Source of the DNA: Nocardia sp. NBC_01503
GTDB taxonomy: Bacteria; Actinomycetota; Actinomycetes; Mycobacteriales; Mycobacteriaceae
Reading direction: 5' to 3'
Assembly: GCF_036327755.1 (NCBI RefSeq)
Contig: NZ_CP109596.1
Coordinates: 372,001 to 436,000 of the forward strand
DNA length: 64,000 nt
In this document: in pieces, positions 1-11,073 of the stretch
Numbering within the stretch: position 1 is the first letter of the stretch
Layout: every line of letters starts with the position of its first letter
The notes under the pieces: model-generated
Databases searched by the model: none
What the model saw: the letters and a program-made list of their open reading frames with translations, nothing else
What the model was told of the DNA's origin: nothing
Made by a program: the position numbers and the translations under genes

Positions 1-603
1 TCGGGAGACGGTGCCGTAGGTGGGCTTGGTGCCGACGGTCGCGGTGACCGCGGCGGGCTGCCGGATCGAGCCACCGGTATCGGTGCCGATCGCGAGGGGA
101 GCCTGGTACGAGGCCAGCGCCGCCGCCGAGCCACCGCCGGAGCCGCCCGGAATCCTGGTGGTATCCCACGGGTTTCGGGTCGGCCCGTACGCGGAGTTCT
201 CGGTGGAGGAGCCCATGGCGAACTCGTCCATATTGGTCTTGCCGAGAATCGGGATGCCGGCCGCGCGCAGTCGTGCGGTGACGGTCGCGTCGTACGGCGC
301 GGTCCAGCCCTCGAGAATTTTCGACCCGCAGGTGGTCGGCATATCGGTGGTGGTGAAAACGTCCTTGAGCGCCAACGGAACACCCGCCAGCGCCGAGGCG
401 GTCTTACCCGCGGCGATCTCGCGATCGACCTCGGCGGCGGTCAGCAGCGCCTGCTCACCGGCGACGTGCAGGAAGGCGTTGATCTCACCGTCGACCTCGG
501 CGATGCGCGCGATATGCGCCTCGGTCACCTCGACCGAGGAGACCTCGCGGGCATGGATCTTCTCGGCCAGCGCGGACGCGCTCAGCTTCGTCAGGTCTGT
601 CAT
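1..603 (-). CDS. gatA: Asp-tRNA(Asn)/Glu-tRNA(Gln) amidotransferase subunit A, N-terminal part
   Basis: Catalytic amidase subunit of GatCAB, which releases ammonia from glutamine to convert misacylated Glu-tRNA(Gln) or Asp-tRNA(Asn) to the amide. The window holds the first 201 residues; the rest lies beyond base 1. The amidase-signature triad is visible: Lys80 in LALKDVF, cis-Ser155 in the GGSGGGS loop, and nucleophile Ser179 in [10 protein letters not shown]. The ATG overlaps the gatC stop as ATGA, so the two are translationally coupled. The order gatC-gatA opposite an ACT gene and ligA matches mycobacteria. Cut by the window edge; otherwise intact. Confidence 0.97.
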   Translation of the reverse strand, partial: MTDLTKLSASALAEKIHAREVSSVEVTEAHIARIAEVDGEINAFLHVAGEQALLTAAEVDREIAAGKTASALAGVPLALKDVFTTTDMPTTCGSKILEGWTAPYDATVTARLRAAGIPILGKTNMDEFAMGSSTENSAYGPTRNPWDTTRIPGGSGGGSAAALASYQAPLAIGTDTGGSIRQPAAVTATVGTKPTYGTVSR

Positions 604-899
604 TCGCCCTCTCCCAGAATCTGCGGAACCAGGAACCGCTGCTCCTCGACGGCGGGTGCGCCCGAAAGCGCCTCCTCCGGAGTAAGGCAGGGCTGCTCCA
701 CATCCGGGCGCGTCACATTGGTCGCGGGGTTCGGGGAAGCGGTGGCGGGGACATCGGCCGCGGCGACCTCGGAAATCTGCGCGACGTGGGTCAGGATGGA
801 ATCCAACTGACCGGCGTACAGATCGAGTTCGTCATCGGTCAAAGCGAGCCGGGACAACCGGGCGAGATGTGCGACCTCGTCCCTGGAGATGGCGGGCAC
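600..899 (-). CDS. gatC: Amidotransferase subunit C
   Basis: Small 99-aa subunit that wraps around GatA and GatB and stabilises the GatCAB complex. The protein begins with the typical [20 protein letters not shown] helix and has the conserved LDSIL and acidic stretch of GatC. GTG start with AAAGGGG seven bases upstream. Its stop overlaps the gatA start by four bases (ATGA). First gene of the leftward gatCA transcript; the divergent ACT gene begins about 280 bases away, so the promoter must lie in 900-1179. Confidence 0.95.
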   Translation of the reverse strand: MPAISRDEVAHLARLSRLALTDDELDLYAGQLDSILTHVAQISEVAAADVPATASPNPATNVTRPDVEQPCLTPEEALSGAPAVEEQRFLVPQILGEGE

Positions 900-1179
900 C
901 GCGGGACCCCTTTCGGCTGGTTCGAGCGTGGTGATTCGACTCCGGACAGCCTAGCGGGGCGTGTCGGAGCGCCGGTCACAGGTGTCTCCCGGCGGCGAAT
1001 CACGTCCCGCGATACCGTGGTTGGAGAATTCCGCATCAATTACGTGACCGACCGGTAAGTGGCCCGGATCACACCCCTCGCTTCGATTCGATAACCATGA
1101 GCCGAGGGTGTAAATATTGCGGGACCCGGGTACCCGTCCCAAAGTTTCACTGGTCGCACAGGAATCGAAAGGAAGGCAC

Positions 1180-1830
1180 GTGTCATACCTGCTTCGCGTG
1201 CAACTTCCGGATCGTCCAGGCAGTCTCGGTTCGCTCGCACTCGCGCTGGGTTCCGTGGGCGCCGATATCCTCTCGCTGGATGTCGTCGAACGCGGTGACG
1301 GTTTCGCGATCGACGACATAGTGGTCGAGGTACCGTCGGGCGCTCTTCCGGACACACTCATCACGGCGGCGGAGTCGCTGCACGACGTACAGGTGGATTC
1401 GCTCCGCCCGTACTCGGGCATGCTGGACACGCATCGCGAGCTCGAGCTCATCGATCAGGTCGCCAACGCACGCGACGACCGGTTGCAGGTATTGGTCGAC
1501 GGCGTCCCCCGGGTGCTGCGGGTGGGCTGGAGCACGGTCATCGATATGGGCCCGCAGGGCGCGTACCGGGTGGTCGGCAGCCAGAGCGCGCCGTCCACGC
1601 AGGCGGCCGAGGCGCCGTGGATGCCGCTCGAGAAGCCCGCCGCGCTCGACGGCGAGGGCGATTGGGTGCCGGAGCTGTGGCGCGATATGGACACCAAACT
1701 GGCCGCGGCACCGCTGGGCAATACCGGCAAGGCGCTACTGCTGGGCCGTCCGGGCGGACCCGATTTCCGACCTTCCGAGGTCGCTCGACTCGGATATCTG
1801 GCCGGAATAATCGCCACCGTGCTCGGCTAG
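1180..1830 (+). CDS. ACT-domain amino-acid-binding protein
   Basis: 216-aa protein with an N-terminal ACT domain (about residues 1-70: SYLLRVQLPDRPGSLGSLA, then SVGADILSLDVVE), the regulatory fold that binds amino acids in metabolic enzymes and regulators. The remainder, about residues 85-216, resembles a GAF-like sensor region but has no clear catalytic motif. The GTG start at 1180 is preferred because GGAAGG lies just upstream and the ACT fold starts directly after it; an upstream in-frame extension to 1117 has no ribosome site. It corresponds in position to Rv3013 of M. tuberculosis (between gatC and ligA). Ligand unknown. Confidence 0.85.
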   Translation: MSYLLRVQLPDRPGSLGSLALALGSVGADILSLDVVERGDGFAIDDIVVEVPSGALPDTLITAAESLHDVQVDSLRPYSGMLDTHRELELIDQVANARDDRLQVLVDGVPRVLRVGWSTVIDMGPQGAYRVVGSQSAPSTQAAEAPWMPLEKPAALDGEGDWVPELWRDMDTKLAAAPLGNTGKALLLGRPGGPDFRPSEVARLGYLAGIIATVLG

Positions 1831-1866
1831 TTCTTCGAGGGTTCTCAGGTTCTGTCTACTATTCAG

Positions 1867-1911
1867 CTCAGTAGATCATCTACGGTGCAAGTACGTAGAT
1901 GATCTACTGAG
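1867..1911. promoter_or_regulatory. Double palindrome, probable operator for the 1925 gene
   Basis: Two 18-base arms, CTCAGTAGATCATCTACG (1867-1884) and its exact reverse complement (1894-1911), are separated by nine bases. Each arm also contains its own palindrome: GTAGATCATCTAC and GTAGATGATCTAC, centres 24 bases apart. The site ends 13 bases before the ATG at 1925. Two helical-phased half-palindromes directly in front of a gene suggest a repressor operator rather than a terminator; there is no T-run. Regulator unknown. Confidence 0.6.
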
Positions 1912-1924
1912 AGGCAATGACGCC

Positions 1925-2329
1925 ATGCAGTACCACCGATCCACCTCGACCCTGCGCCGCGTATCCCTCACCGTGGCACAGGTGATCGGCGCCACCGCAG
2001 CCGCCACCATCACCGCCGGAACCGCTGCGGCCGAATCACTTTCGCGCGAAGACGGCGCCCGCGACAACACTCCGTCGGCCCCGGGCCGTTCCGCACCGCC
2101 GCATATGGGCGGCACCGGGATGCACGCCATCGATCCGAACGGCTATCACCACACCGATTCCAATCCCCTACTGCGGAACCAGCATCAGCAGTATCTGCGC
2201 GAAATGCGGGCCACCCCGACCGAACCCCAGCGCACTATGCCCGGTGACGACAACCCCACCACCTGGAACACCAATGAGAATCCGGATGGCAGCTGGACCG
2301 TCTGCCGCGCCCAGGCGAGCTGGTGCTGA
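1925..2329 (+). CDS. Small secreted protein of unknown function
   Basis: 134-aa protein with a Sec-type signal peptide: RR-containing N-terminus, hydrophobic core about residues 14-34, and AAA-ES cleavage site near residue 36. The mature part is about 98 residues, rich in His, Asn, Pro and Gly, and ends in SWTVCRAQASWC with the only two cysteines close to the C-terminus, so a small disulfide loop is possible. GAGAGG lies ten bases before the ATG. The gene sits directly behind a double palindrome and overlaps a second tiny secreted reading frame. I do not recognise a family. Confidence 0.7.
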   Translation: MQYHRSTSTLRRVSLTVAQVIGATAAATITAGTAAAESLSREDGARDNTPSAPGRSAPPHMGGTGMHAIDPNGYHHTDSNPLLRNQHQQYLREMRATPTEPQRTMPGDDNPTTWNTNENPDGSWTVCRAQASWC

Positions 2330-2469
2330 CCGCCAGGACCGCATCCCGCCGGGCCGCCCGGACCGTTGCCGTATTGACCACCGCTGCAATACCTTTCGGC
2401 GCTGGAGTGGCCGAGGCCGAAACGCGCGGGGCGCGGAACCCACCTGGCGCACCGCCGGTCTCTGTATAG
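2323..2469 (+). CDS. Putative 48-aa secreted peptide, coupled to the preceding gene
   Basis: GTG start lies inside the last codons of the preceding gene (seven-base overlap). The frame encodes a 48-aa peptide with a basic N-terminus (ARTASRRAART), a hydrophobic core (VAVLTTAAIPFGAGVA), and an AEA-ET signal-peptidase-like site near residue 32, leaving a mature peptide of about 16 residues, ETRGARNPPGAPPVSV. It stops at TAG 2467-2469. Support is the signal-peptide layout and coupling; no homologue is recognised and it could be chance. Confidence 0.35.
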   Translation: MLTARTASRRAARTVAVLTTAAIPFGAGVAEAETRGARNPPGAPPVSV

Positions 2470-2507
2470 ACGGCAACCTCACCTGGCCCGCCGAGGCGGC
2501 GCATCCT

Positions 2508-2597
2508 CGTCATCCCGGCATGCCTCTGGCCGGGATCCGCGGAAACGGCGGATCAGCTGATGGTGTGGATCCCGGCCAAGAACGCGCCGGGATGACG
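2508..2597. repeat. Palindromic dispersed repeat, copy A
   Basis: 90-bp imperfect inverted repeat. The left arm starts CGTCATCCCGGC and continues TGGCCGGGATCC; the right arm reads GGATCCCGGCC then GCGCCGGGATGACG. The same arms occur near 9.8, 24.2, 46.0 and 56.5 kb. It contains no gene and lies between the small secreted ORF and the GNAT gene. Confidence 0.85.
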
Positions 2598-2606
2598 AGG
2601 GTGGGC

Positions 2607-3104
2607 TCACACCGGGAGGCGCATCACTGTCAGCGGCGTGCCCGCCATCGTCTTCCAATCCCGTTCCGGCGCATGGACGAATCCCAATCGGTCATAGAGC
2701 CGCCGGGCGTCTCGCATGGTCGGCATGGTGGTCAATACGACCGCCTGCCAGCCCTCCGCCCGCGCGATCTCGATGACCTTGCGCACCAATGCGGTACCGA
2801 CACCGAGCCCGCGACCCTGCTTGCCCACCACCAGCATGCGGAATTCCAGCTCACCATCCCGCGCGATATCGGCGAACGGGGTACCCGGCCGCGCCACCGT
2901 CACCGATCCGACGACCCCGCCGTCGTGCACCGCCACCAGGATCTCCGCGCTCGCTGCGCGGGTGCCGGTATCGGCGAGCTCCGCGACATAGGGACTTTCG
3001 GGGTTCACATGCCCCTCCCCCACATACACCTCGACGGTCAGCGCGCCGACTGCCGCGTACTCTTCGGTCTCCACATCCCTGATCACCACGGCCGAGTCAC
3101 CCAT
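2607..3104 (-). CDS. GNAT-family N-acetyltransferase
   Basis: 165-aa acetyl-CoA-dependent transferase of the GNAT fold. Motif A is visible as VVGKQGRGLGVGTALVRKV (Q/RxxGxG/A acetyl-CoA loop), preceded by the ELEFRML strand, and motif B ends in YDRLGFV. Acceptor not predictable. The ATG at 3104 is chosen over an in-frame start 12 codons upstream because GGATGGAG lies six bases before it. It lies downstream of ligA on the same strand, about 105 bases from the ligA stop, so it may share its transcript; a dispersed repeat follows its 3' end. Confidence 0.85.
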   Translation of the reverse strand: MGDSAVVIRDVETEEYAAVGALTVEVYVGEGHVNPESPYVAELADTGTRAASAEILVAVHDGGVVGSVTVARPGTPFADIARDGELEFRMLVVGKQGRGLGVGTALVRKVIEIARAEGWQAVVLTTMPTMRDARRLYDRLGFVHAPERDWKTMAGTPLTVMRLPV

Positions 3105-3209
3105 CACCACTCCATCCTCACTCCCACGCCCCCAACACAATTGAACAGTCGACCATCAGGAACCGGTGGCGCGAAATTCCGTCCCATGCCGCCACCGGTT
3201 CCCGATCGA

Positions 3210-5727
<2,518 letters not shown>

Positions 5728-5879
5728 CTCACGCCCGGCTGGTTCGGGCGGAATCGCACCGGTCCCGAGGCCGTGAAACCGCATCCACCTGCGTGTATGT
5801 GGCCGCCCGCGAATGAATTCCGTTCCCGCCGCACATGTCCGATACGGGCGAGTCGCTTTAACGCCCGCCGACCGGCAGG

Positions 5880-7133
5880 ATGACCAGGGTGTTGCGCAGT
5901 TTTCAGGTGGCGAACCACCGATCCCTCGCCGAGCCGCAGGAGTTGCGGCTCACCCGCGGCAACGGCCCGGTCGCCGCGCCCGTCACCGCCGTCTACGGCG
6001 CGGCCGCGACCGGAAAGACGAGTCTGGTCGACGCCCTGGACCGGATGCGGGACGCGGTGCTCAACTCCGTCACCGGCTGGGACCCGTTCTCCGGACCGGT
6101 GCGCACCCCGCACCTCGGATTGGCGGACCGCCCTTCGGAATTCATCGCCCAGTTCGTCGCCGAGGGCTGCCCGTACACCTACGGCTTCCGGCTCGACAAC
6201 GCCGATGTGAGCGCCGAATGGCTGCATTCGCACCCGCACAATCGCAAGCGCATCGTCTTCGAACGGCAGGGCGACGATATCCGCATCGGGCCCATGTTCG
6301 AGGCGGCGCGCTACGGGCTGGGCGCGGTGGTGCCGCTGGTACGTCCGAATGCCCTGCTGCTGAGCCTGTCCGGACAGTTGTACGCCGAACCCCTGGTACC
6401 GGCCTACCGCTGGTTCCAGTCGCTGCTGGAGGTCCAGTGCGGACAACCCGATCCGGCCGATATCGCGCATCGGGTGGGCAGTCACATCTCGCGCTCCACC
6501 GATCACGCGGTGCGGCTGCTGACCCTGCTGCGCTCGGCGGACCTCGGCATCACCGATCTGCTGCTGCCCGGCGACGACCCCATGTACGGCGACTACCTAC
6601 GCGACCTCGACAACGATATCGCCAGCACCACAAAGGAAATCGAGTCCTGTACGGTCTCGACCGGCTATGCCGAGGAGCTGTTCCTCGAACACGGCATCAC
6701 CGTGACCCTGCTGCAGCGCGAACTCTCCAATCTGTTCGGCGCGCGGGATGCGCTGTACTCGCGCATGGTCACCCGCCGCGGTGTCGGCCTGGGCCTGGTG
6801 CACGAGGGCATCGATACGGCCTTCGACATCACCGATGAATCCAGTGCCACCCTGGCCATGTTGCGCCTGCTCCCACCCATGCTCGATGCCCTGGACACCG
6901 GCGGCGTGCTCACGGTCGACGATATCGACGCGCACCTGACACCGGAGACCGCGGACAGTCTCATCCAGCTGTTCCAGAATCCCGAAACCAATACGCACGG
7001 TGCGCAATTGGTCTTCACCACCGCCGATCGCATGCTGATCGACCGGGGTAACGGCCGTTCACAGTCCAAGCGGACCACGGTGTGGGGCGTGCGCCGCACC
7101 AATTCCGGGACCTCGGAGTTGCAGCCGCACTGA
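5880..7133 (+). CDS. Stand-alone AAA/OLD-like ATP-binding protein
   Basis: 417-aa ABC/SMC-type ATPase of the AAA_15/OLD-related group. N-terminal FQVANHRSL is the typical first strand; the Walker A motif is GAAATGKTS at residues 40-48, and a signature-like ESSATLAMLRLL precedes the Walker B position. The Walker B strand GGVLTVDDID (Asp347-Asp348) has Asp where the catalytic Glu is normal. A final sensor/His-switch-like strand is QLVFTTADRML. No nuclease (TOPRIM), TIR or HEPN domain is present and the flanking genes give no partner. Function unknown; relatives act in phage defence, DNA repair or regulation. GGCAGG directly precedes the ATG. Confidence 0.8.
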   Translation: MTRVLRSFQVANHRSLAEPQELRLTRGNGPVAAPVTAVYGAAATGKTSLVDALDRMRDAVLNSVTGWDPFSGPVRTPHLGLADRPSEFIAQFVAEGCPYTYGFRLDNADVSAEWLHSHPHNRKRIVFERQGDDIRIGPMFEAARYGLGAVVPLVRPNALLLSLSGQLYAEPLVPAYRWFQSLLEVQCGQPDPADIAHRVGSHISRSTDHAVRLLTLLRSADLGITDLLLPGDDPMYGDYLRDLDNDIASTTKEIESCTVSTGYAEELFLEHGITVTLLQRELSNLFGARDALYSRMVTRRGVGLGLVHEGIDTAFDITDESSATLAMLRLLPPMLDALDTGGVLTVDDIDAHLTPETADSLIQLFQNPETNTHGAQLVFTTADRMLIDRGNGRSQSKRTTVWGVRRTNSGTSELQPH

Positions 7134-7199
7134 TTTCAAAGCAATTCTTCAGCAACCGTACAGCGGCGACGACTGGCACACGCGCCTAGAGTGGAGCCC

Positions 7200-7571
7200 A
7201 TGCTCCTGCAGCTGATATTCGTTCTGGTGATCGGTGGCGCGCTGGTCGCGGCCATTATGAGGTTCCGAGGCAGCCGGGGCGCCGCGCCGATGGTCGCGCC
7301 GGAATCCGGAATGCTGCACCTGACCGGGGTGAGCCCGCGACCCGATGCCACCGGTGAGCAGTACGTGACGCTCAGCGGCAGCATCTCCGGGCCGACGGTG
7401 GTGGCGCACGAGGTGTACGGACGGTTCGCCTGGGATGTGAATCAGTGGCCGTCGATCGGCGATCAGATTCCGGTGACCTATCCGGCCGGTAAGCCGGACC
7501 ACTGGCAGCTCGCGCATCCCGGGGTGCGGCCGTACTTCGGATCACGGCAGCAGCGCGATCCCGGCAACTGA
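7200..7571 (+). CDS. Small membrane-anchored protein of unknown function
   Basis: 123-aa protein beginning with a transmembrane segment (LLQLIFVLVIGGALVAAIM) that probably anchors it with the rest outside or in the cytoplasm; the body (residues 30-123) is a compact soluble domain ending in a polar tail. A TAGAGT box (7187-7192) lies seven bases before the ATG at 7200, fitting a leaderless transcript, which is why this start is preferred over the GTG at 7191. No family recognised. It is convergent with the methyltransferase downstream, with only four bases between the stops. Confidence 0.7.
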   Translation: MLLQLIFVLVIGGALVAAIMRFRGSRGAAPMVAPESGMLHLTGVSPRPDATGEQYVTLSGSISGPTVVAHEVYGRFAWDVNQWPSIGDQIPVTYPAGKPDHWQLAHPGVRPYFGSRQQRDPGN

Positions 7572-7575
7572 CGCC

Positions 7576-8415
7576 TCAGCGTCGTATCGCGACGATATTC
7601 CCGGTCTCCGGACCGCCGTTGGTGTCCGGGCGCCCGACAGACGCGGCCTGTTCGGCCCAGGTCTGGAAGGTGGTGTCCCAGCCGTGCTCGTGCAACCACT
7701 GCTCGATATCCGAGCCCAGACCGGCCACCTCGCGCGGGACCTCGTCGGCACCGGAGACCAGCCGCCGCAGCACCAGGTAGGCGCCGCTGTTCGGGTCGAC
7801 GGCGAAGTTACCGATATCGAAACGGCTTCGCGGCGCGGACAATTCGGTGAGCGTGGCAAGGACCTGCCGGGCATCGGGGCGCAGCAGATATCCGAGTACG
7901 CCCTCATCCACCCAGAGCGTCGGCTCATCGGCCCGGAATCCCTGTGCCAGTAGCGCTTCCGCCCAGTCTCCCCGCAGATCGACCGGCAGCACCCGCCTTT
8001 CGTAGCGCGGCGTCACGCCGCCGCGGGTCAACACCGGCTCCTTGAACGCGAAGGTCTCCGGCAGATCCAGTTCGAAGAAGCGGGTGTCCGCCGGCAGATC
8101 CATCCGGAATGCCCGCGTATCCAGCCCGGCACCGAGGATGACGATCTGGCGAACCCCCTCGCGCACAGCCGCTTCCACATGATCGTCGACCAATCGCACG
8201 GCCACCGTGCGGGCCTCGTAGAACATGTCGAGCAAGGGCGACAGCTCATCCCAGCGCGCACCGAAACTCGGCATGGCCGCGTCGACGAACAAGTGCGCGA
8301 ACGGATCGCTGTACAAACGATCGTCCCGCTCGGTCTCGCGCACGCGCACCACGGCGATCCCGATCGCGGTCATGGCTACCCCGGCGATCGGCACCGGCGC
8401 TGCTGCTTCGGTCAT
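7576..8415 (-). CDS. Class I SAM-dependent methyltransferase (LCMT/PPM family, TIGR00027 type)
   Basis: 279-aa methyltransferase of the leucine-carboxyl-methyltransferase-like family that is strongly expanded in mycobacteria and Nocardia. Motif I is VILGAGLDTRAFRM (residues 92-105); the RDRLYSDPFA-type N-terminus and FELDLPETFAFK (motif II, acidic Asp binding the SAM ribose) are typical, as is WVDEGVLGYLL. Substrate not predictable; relatives include O-methyltransferases of secondary metabolism. Single-gene unit: the next upstream gene on the same strand starts far away at 9632 side and the 5' region (8416-8585) is non-coding. Confidence 0.88.
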   Translation of the reverse strand: MTEAAAPVPIAGVAMTAIGIAVVRVRETERDDRLYSDPFAHLFVDAAMPSFGARWDELSPLLDMFYEARTVAVRLVDDHVEAAVREGVRQIVILGAGLDTRAFRMDLPADTRFFELDLPETFAFKEPVLTRGGVTPRYERRVLPVDLRGDWAEALLAQGFRADEPTLWVDEGVLGYLLRPDARQVLATLTELSAPRSRFDIGNFAVDPNSGAYLVLRRLVSGADEVPREVAGLGSDIEQWLHEHGWDTTFQTWAEQAASVGRPDTNGGPETGNIVAIRR

Positions 8416-8585
8416 GACTAACTCCCACTCCGCAATTCGGCCGACAGCCCGCAGAAAACGTACGGGCCACCGTCGACGCTAGACCGCCGCATGCGACAGC
8501 GCAGCATTACATCTGCACGCACGTCGGCACTCTCGGTCCGGCGACTGGTACGGACCAGCCCCGCCCAGGTGAAAGTCCTTGCCGC

Positions 8586-9632
8586 TCAATCGAAGGCGAT
8601 CGACTCCGGTTCATCGGCATAGACGCGCGCGGTCTCCGCCGCCAGGCCCAGTGCCTTGCGAGCCCAGTCCAGCGATGCGCCCGCCAGTCCACATGCGGGC
8701 GAGACCAGGATCTGCTCGGCCAGCAGTCGGCGCGAGAAGCCGAGCCGATCGATCAGGCGCACACCGGGTTCGGCGATCTCACGCCAGGTGACGGGCTTGT
8801 CGGGCGCACTGGTCGGCACCAATCCGAGCACCAGATGCCGACCGTCATCGAGGATTTCCCCGATCCGGTCCAGATCCCTGACGCCGATCCGTGCCATATC
8901 GAATCCGATTGCGGCGGCACCACTTCGGCGCAGAAAGCCCAGTGCGGGCTTGGCCGCGCAGGTGTGCACCAGCACGGGCCCCGACTGGGCGTCGAGCACC
9001 GTATCGAGAATGTGCAGCGCCTCCGGTTCCGGCAAGGCGCGCACGGTGTTCAGCACGCTGACCCCGCGCATGGTGCCGTCGAGCACATCGGTGAGCAGCG
9101 GTTCGTCGAACTGCACCAGCACATTCGCACCCAAACGCTTAGCGACCTCGGCGGCGTGCGCGGCCACCCCCTCGGCGAGCGACTCCGAAAGATCACGCAC
9201 CGCACCGGAATCGGTCAGCACCCGATGCCCGAGCGGCAACTCCACCTCGGCGGCCAAGGTCAGCGGCCCGGTAACCTGCACCTTGACCGTCCGCCCGGTA
9301 CCCGCGAAACCCGCTGTCTCCCAGGCTTCTTCGAGTGCGTCCAGATCCGCCCGCAACAGGTCGTGCGCACGCCGGGACACCGCACCCGGGCGCACGGCCA
9401 GCCGATATCCACGCGTGGTGCTGTCGAACCGCATATCCACCAGCAGCGCCGAAACCCGCCCGACCATGTCCGCGCCGACCCCACGTCCCGGCAACTCCAC
9501 GAGATGCGGCAGCTGCCCCAGCTCCCCCACGATGGTGGACGCGGCCTCGCGCACATCGGTACCCGGCCACGACCCGACACCGGTGGCAATGCCGCCCGGT
9601 AATACTCCCGAACCGCTCTCGATCTCACTCAT
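8586..9632 (-). CDS. MetE-like (cobalamin-independent methionine synthase C-terminal type) protein
   Basis: 348-aa protein corresponding to the catalytic C-terminal barrel of MetE without the N-terminal folate domain. Zinc-ligand positions look intact: His223 and Cys225 (VLVHTCAAK), and Cys314 in SPACGL. VQFDEPLL is the conserved substrate-site motif. Short MetE proteins of this kind may transfer methyl groups from donors other than methyl-tetrahydrofolate; the donor here is unknown. Position between ligA and mnmA agrees with Rv3015c. Start at the ATG 9632 (MSEIESG) chosen because the six extra residues upstream have no ribosome site. Confidence 0.85.
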   Translation of the reverse strand: MSEIESGSGVLPGGIATGVGSWPGTDVREAASTIVGELGQLPHLVELPGRGVGADMVGRVSALLVDMRFDSTTRGYRLAVRPGAVSRRAHDLLRADLDALEEAWETAGFAGTGRTVKVQVTGPLTLAAEVELPLGHRVLTDSGAVRDLSESLAEGVAAHAAEVAKRLGANVLVQFDEPLLTDVLDGTMRGVSVLNTVRALPEPEALHILDTVLDAQSGPVLVHTCAAKPALGFLRRSGAAAIGFDMARIGVRDLDRIGEILDDGRHLVLGLVPTSAPDKPVTWREIAEPGVRLIDRLGFSRRLLAEQILVSPACGLAGASLDWARKALGLAAETARVYADEPESIAFD

Positions 9633-9817
9633 CCACGCACCCCGCATCACTCGGCCCTACAGATTCAATTGCCCGGCAAGTCACACCAGTTCAGGCCGAG
9701 GCCCTGGATCGGCGCACGGTACCACCGGCAGGATCGGCGGGATCACGATGCCGACCGATCCTTGCGAACCGAGCCGCCCCGACCCTCCGCGCCCTCGTCA
9801 TCCAGCCACACGACACC

Positions 9818-9880
9818 CCGCCATCCCGGCACGCTTTCGGCCGGGATCCACACCCCAGCGGGCATCAGTGGAATCCGGCC
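9818..9880. repeat. Palindromic dispersed repeat, copy B (degraded)
   Basis: Left arm CCATCCCGGCACGCTTTCGG then CCGGGATCCAC is well preserved (9820-9851); the right arm survives only as GTGGAATCCGGCC (9868-9880). A further CGTCATCC-like end occurs at 9796. It lies in the ~316-base gap between the MetE-like gene and mnmA; nothing else is recognisable in 9633-9948. Confidence 0.65.
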
Positions 9881-9948
9881 GACACCACCCCGGACAACCG
9901 GAAGCAGTCCCGCGCCGCCCAACTCGCCCCGCCGCTGCGAGGGTGGTG

Positions 9949-11073
9949 TCACTGAGCGGTGTCCGACACCAGTTCGGTTGCGTACGAATGGGGTTCGCGC
10001 TCGGTACCGGAGATGGTGCCACTGCCGATGACCTGATCGCCGGCCGCTGCGTCCGGGCGGTAGAGCACCACGGCCTGGCCGCGGGCGACGCCGGTCAGCG
10101 GTTCGCGCAGGCGGACCACCAGGCCCGCGCCATCGGCCTGCGCGACCGCGGGGGCGGTGCCGCCGTGCGCGCGCACCTGCGCCACACATTCGATCGGCCC
10201 GGCGGGGGTTTCGCCGGAGGTCCAGATGGCACGGTCGGCCAGGACCGTCCACACCTCGAGATCCTTGGCGGAGCCGACGCGCACGGTGCCGGAGTCCGGA
10301 TCGATATCGGTGACATAGCGCGGCTTACCGTCCGCGGCCGGACCGGGCAGGCCCAGGCCCTTGCGCTGACCGATGGTGAACTCGTGCACACCCTTGTGAT
10401 CGCCGAGCTTGGTGCCATCGGCATCGAGCAGCGCACCCGGGCGGATACCGATCTTCGCGCCCAGGAACGCCTGGGTATCACCGGAGGGGATGAAGCAGAT
10501 GTCGTGGCTGTCGGGCTTGTTCGCCACGGCGAGACCGCGCTCGGCGGCCTCCTCCCGAATCAGCGGCTTCGGGGTGTCGCCGACCGGGAACATGGCGCGC
10601 GCGAGCTGCTCGGCGGTGAGCACCGCGAGCACATACGACTGATCCTTGTCCTCGTCGACCGCGCGGCGCAGCACACCGTCCTCCAGGCGGGCGTAATGCC
10701 CGGTCACCACGGCGTCGAAGCCGAGCGCGACGGCACGATCGGCGAGCGCGGAGAACTTGATCTTCTCATTGCAGCGCAGGCACGGGTTCGGGGTTTCACC
10801 GGCGGCGTACGCGGCGACGAAATCGTCGATCACGTCTTCCTTGAAGCGGTCCGCGAAATCCCAGACGTAGAACGGGATTCCGAGCACATCGGCGGCGCGC
10901 CGGGCATCACCCGCGTCCTCCTTGGAGCAGCAGCCGCGCGATCCGGTGCGCAGCGTGCCCGGATTCGCCGACAGCGCCAGGTGCACCCCGACCACTTCGT
11001 GTCCGGCCTCGACGGCGCGCGCGGCGGCCACCGCGGAATCGACGCCACCACTCATCGCGGCAAGTACTCGCAT
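9949..11073 (-). CDS. mnmA: tRNA-specific 2-thiouridylase
   Basis: 374-aa enzyme that thiolates uridine 34 in the anticodon of tRNA(Glu), tRNA(Gln) and tRNA(Lys). PP-loop ATP motif SGGVDS at residues 8-13; catalytic Cys101 in [11 protein letters not shown] and Cys193 in [11 protein letters not shown], which form the persulfide/disulfide pair. The C-terminal beta-barrel (about 215-370) is complete. The gene follows the cysteine desulfurase directly (stop and start adjoining at 11073/11074), so sulfur donor and acceptor enzymes are in one transcript, the order seen in Rv3025c-Rv3024c. Confidence 0.96.
   Translation of the reverse strand: MRVLAAMSGGVDSAVAAARAVEAGHEVVGVHLALSANPGTLRTGSRGCCSKEDAGDARRAADVLGIPFYVWDFADRFKEDVIDDFVAAYAAGETPNPCLRCNEKIKFSALADRAVALGFDAVVTGHYARLEDGVLRRAVDEDKDQSYVLAVLTAEQLARAMFPVGDTPKPLIREEAAERGLAVANKPDSHDICFIPSGDTQAFLGAKIGIRPGALLDADGTKLGDHKGVHEFTIGQRKGLGLPGPAADGKPRYVTDIDPDSGTVRVGSAKDLEVWTVLADRAIWTSGETPAGPIECVAQVRAHGGTAPAVAQADGAGLVVRLREPLTGVARGQAVVLYRPDAAAGDQVIGSGTISGTEREPHSYATELVSDTAQ

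Noticed and set aside
1867..1911. Palindrome at 1.87 kb as a terminator for the ACT gene
   Set aside because: No T-run, and each arm is itself palindromic, which suits a protein-binding site better; termination cannot be fully excluded.
5880..7133. Phage-defence island around the AAA ATPase
   Set aside because: No nuclease, methylase or second effector gene adjoins; only a small membrane protein and a metabolite-type methyltransferase.
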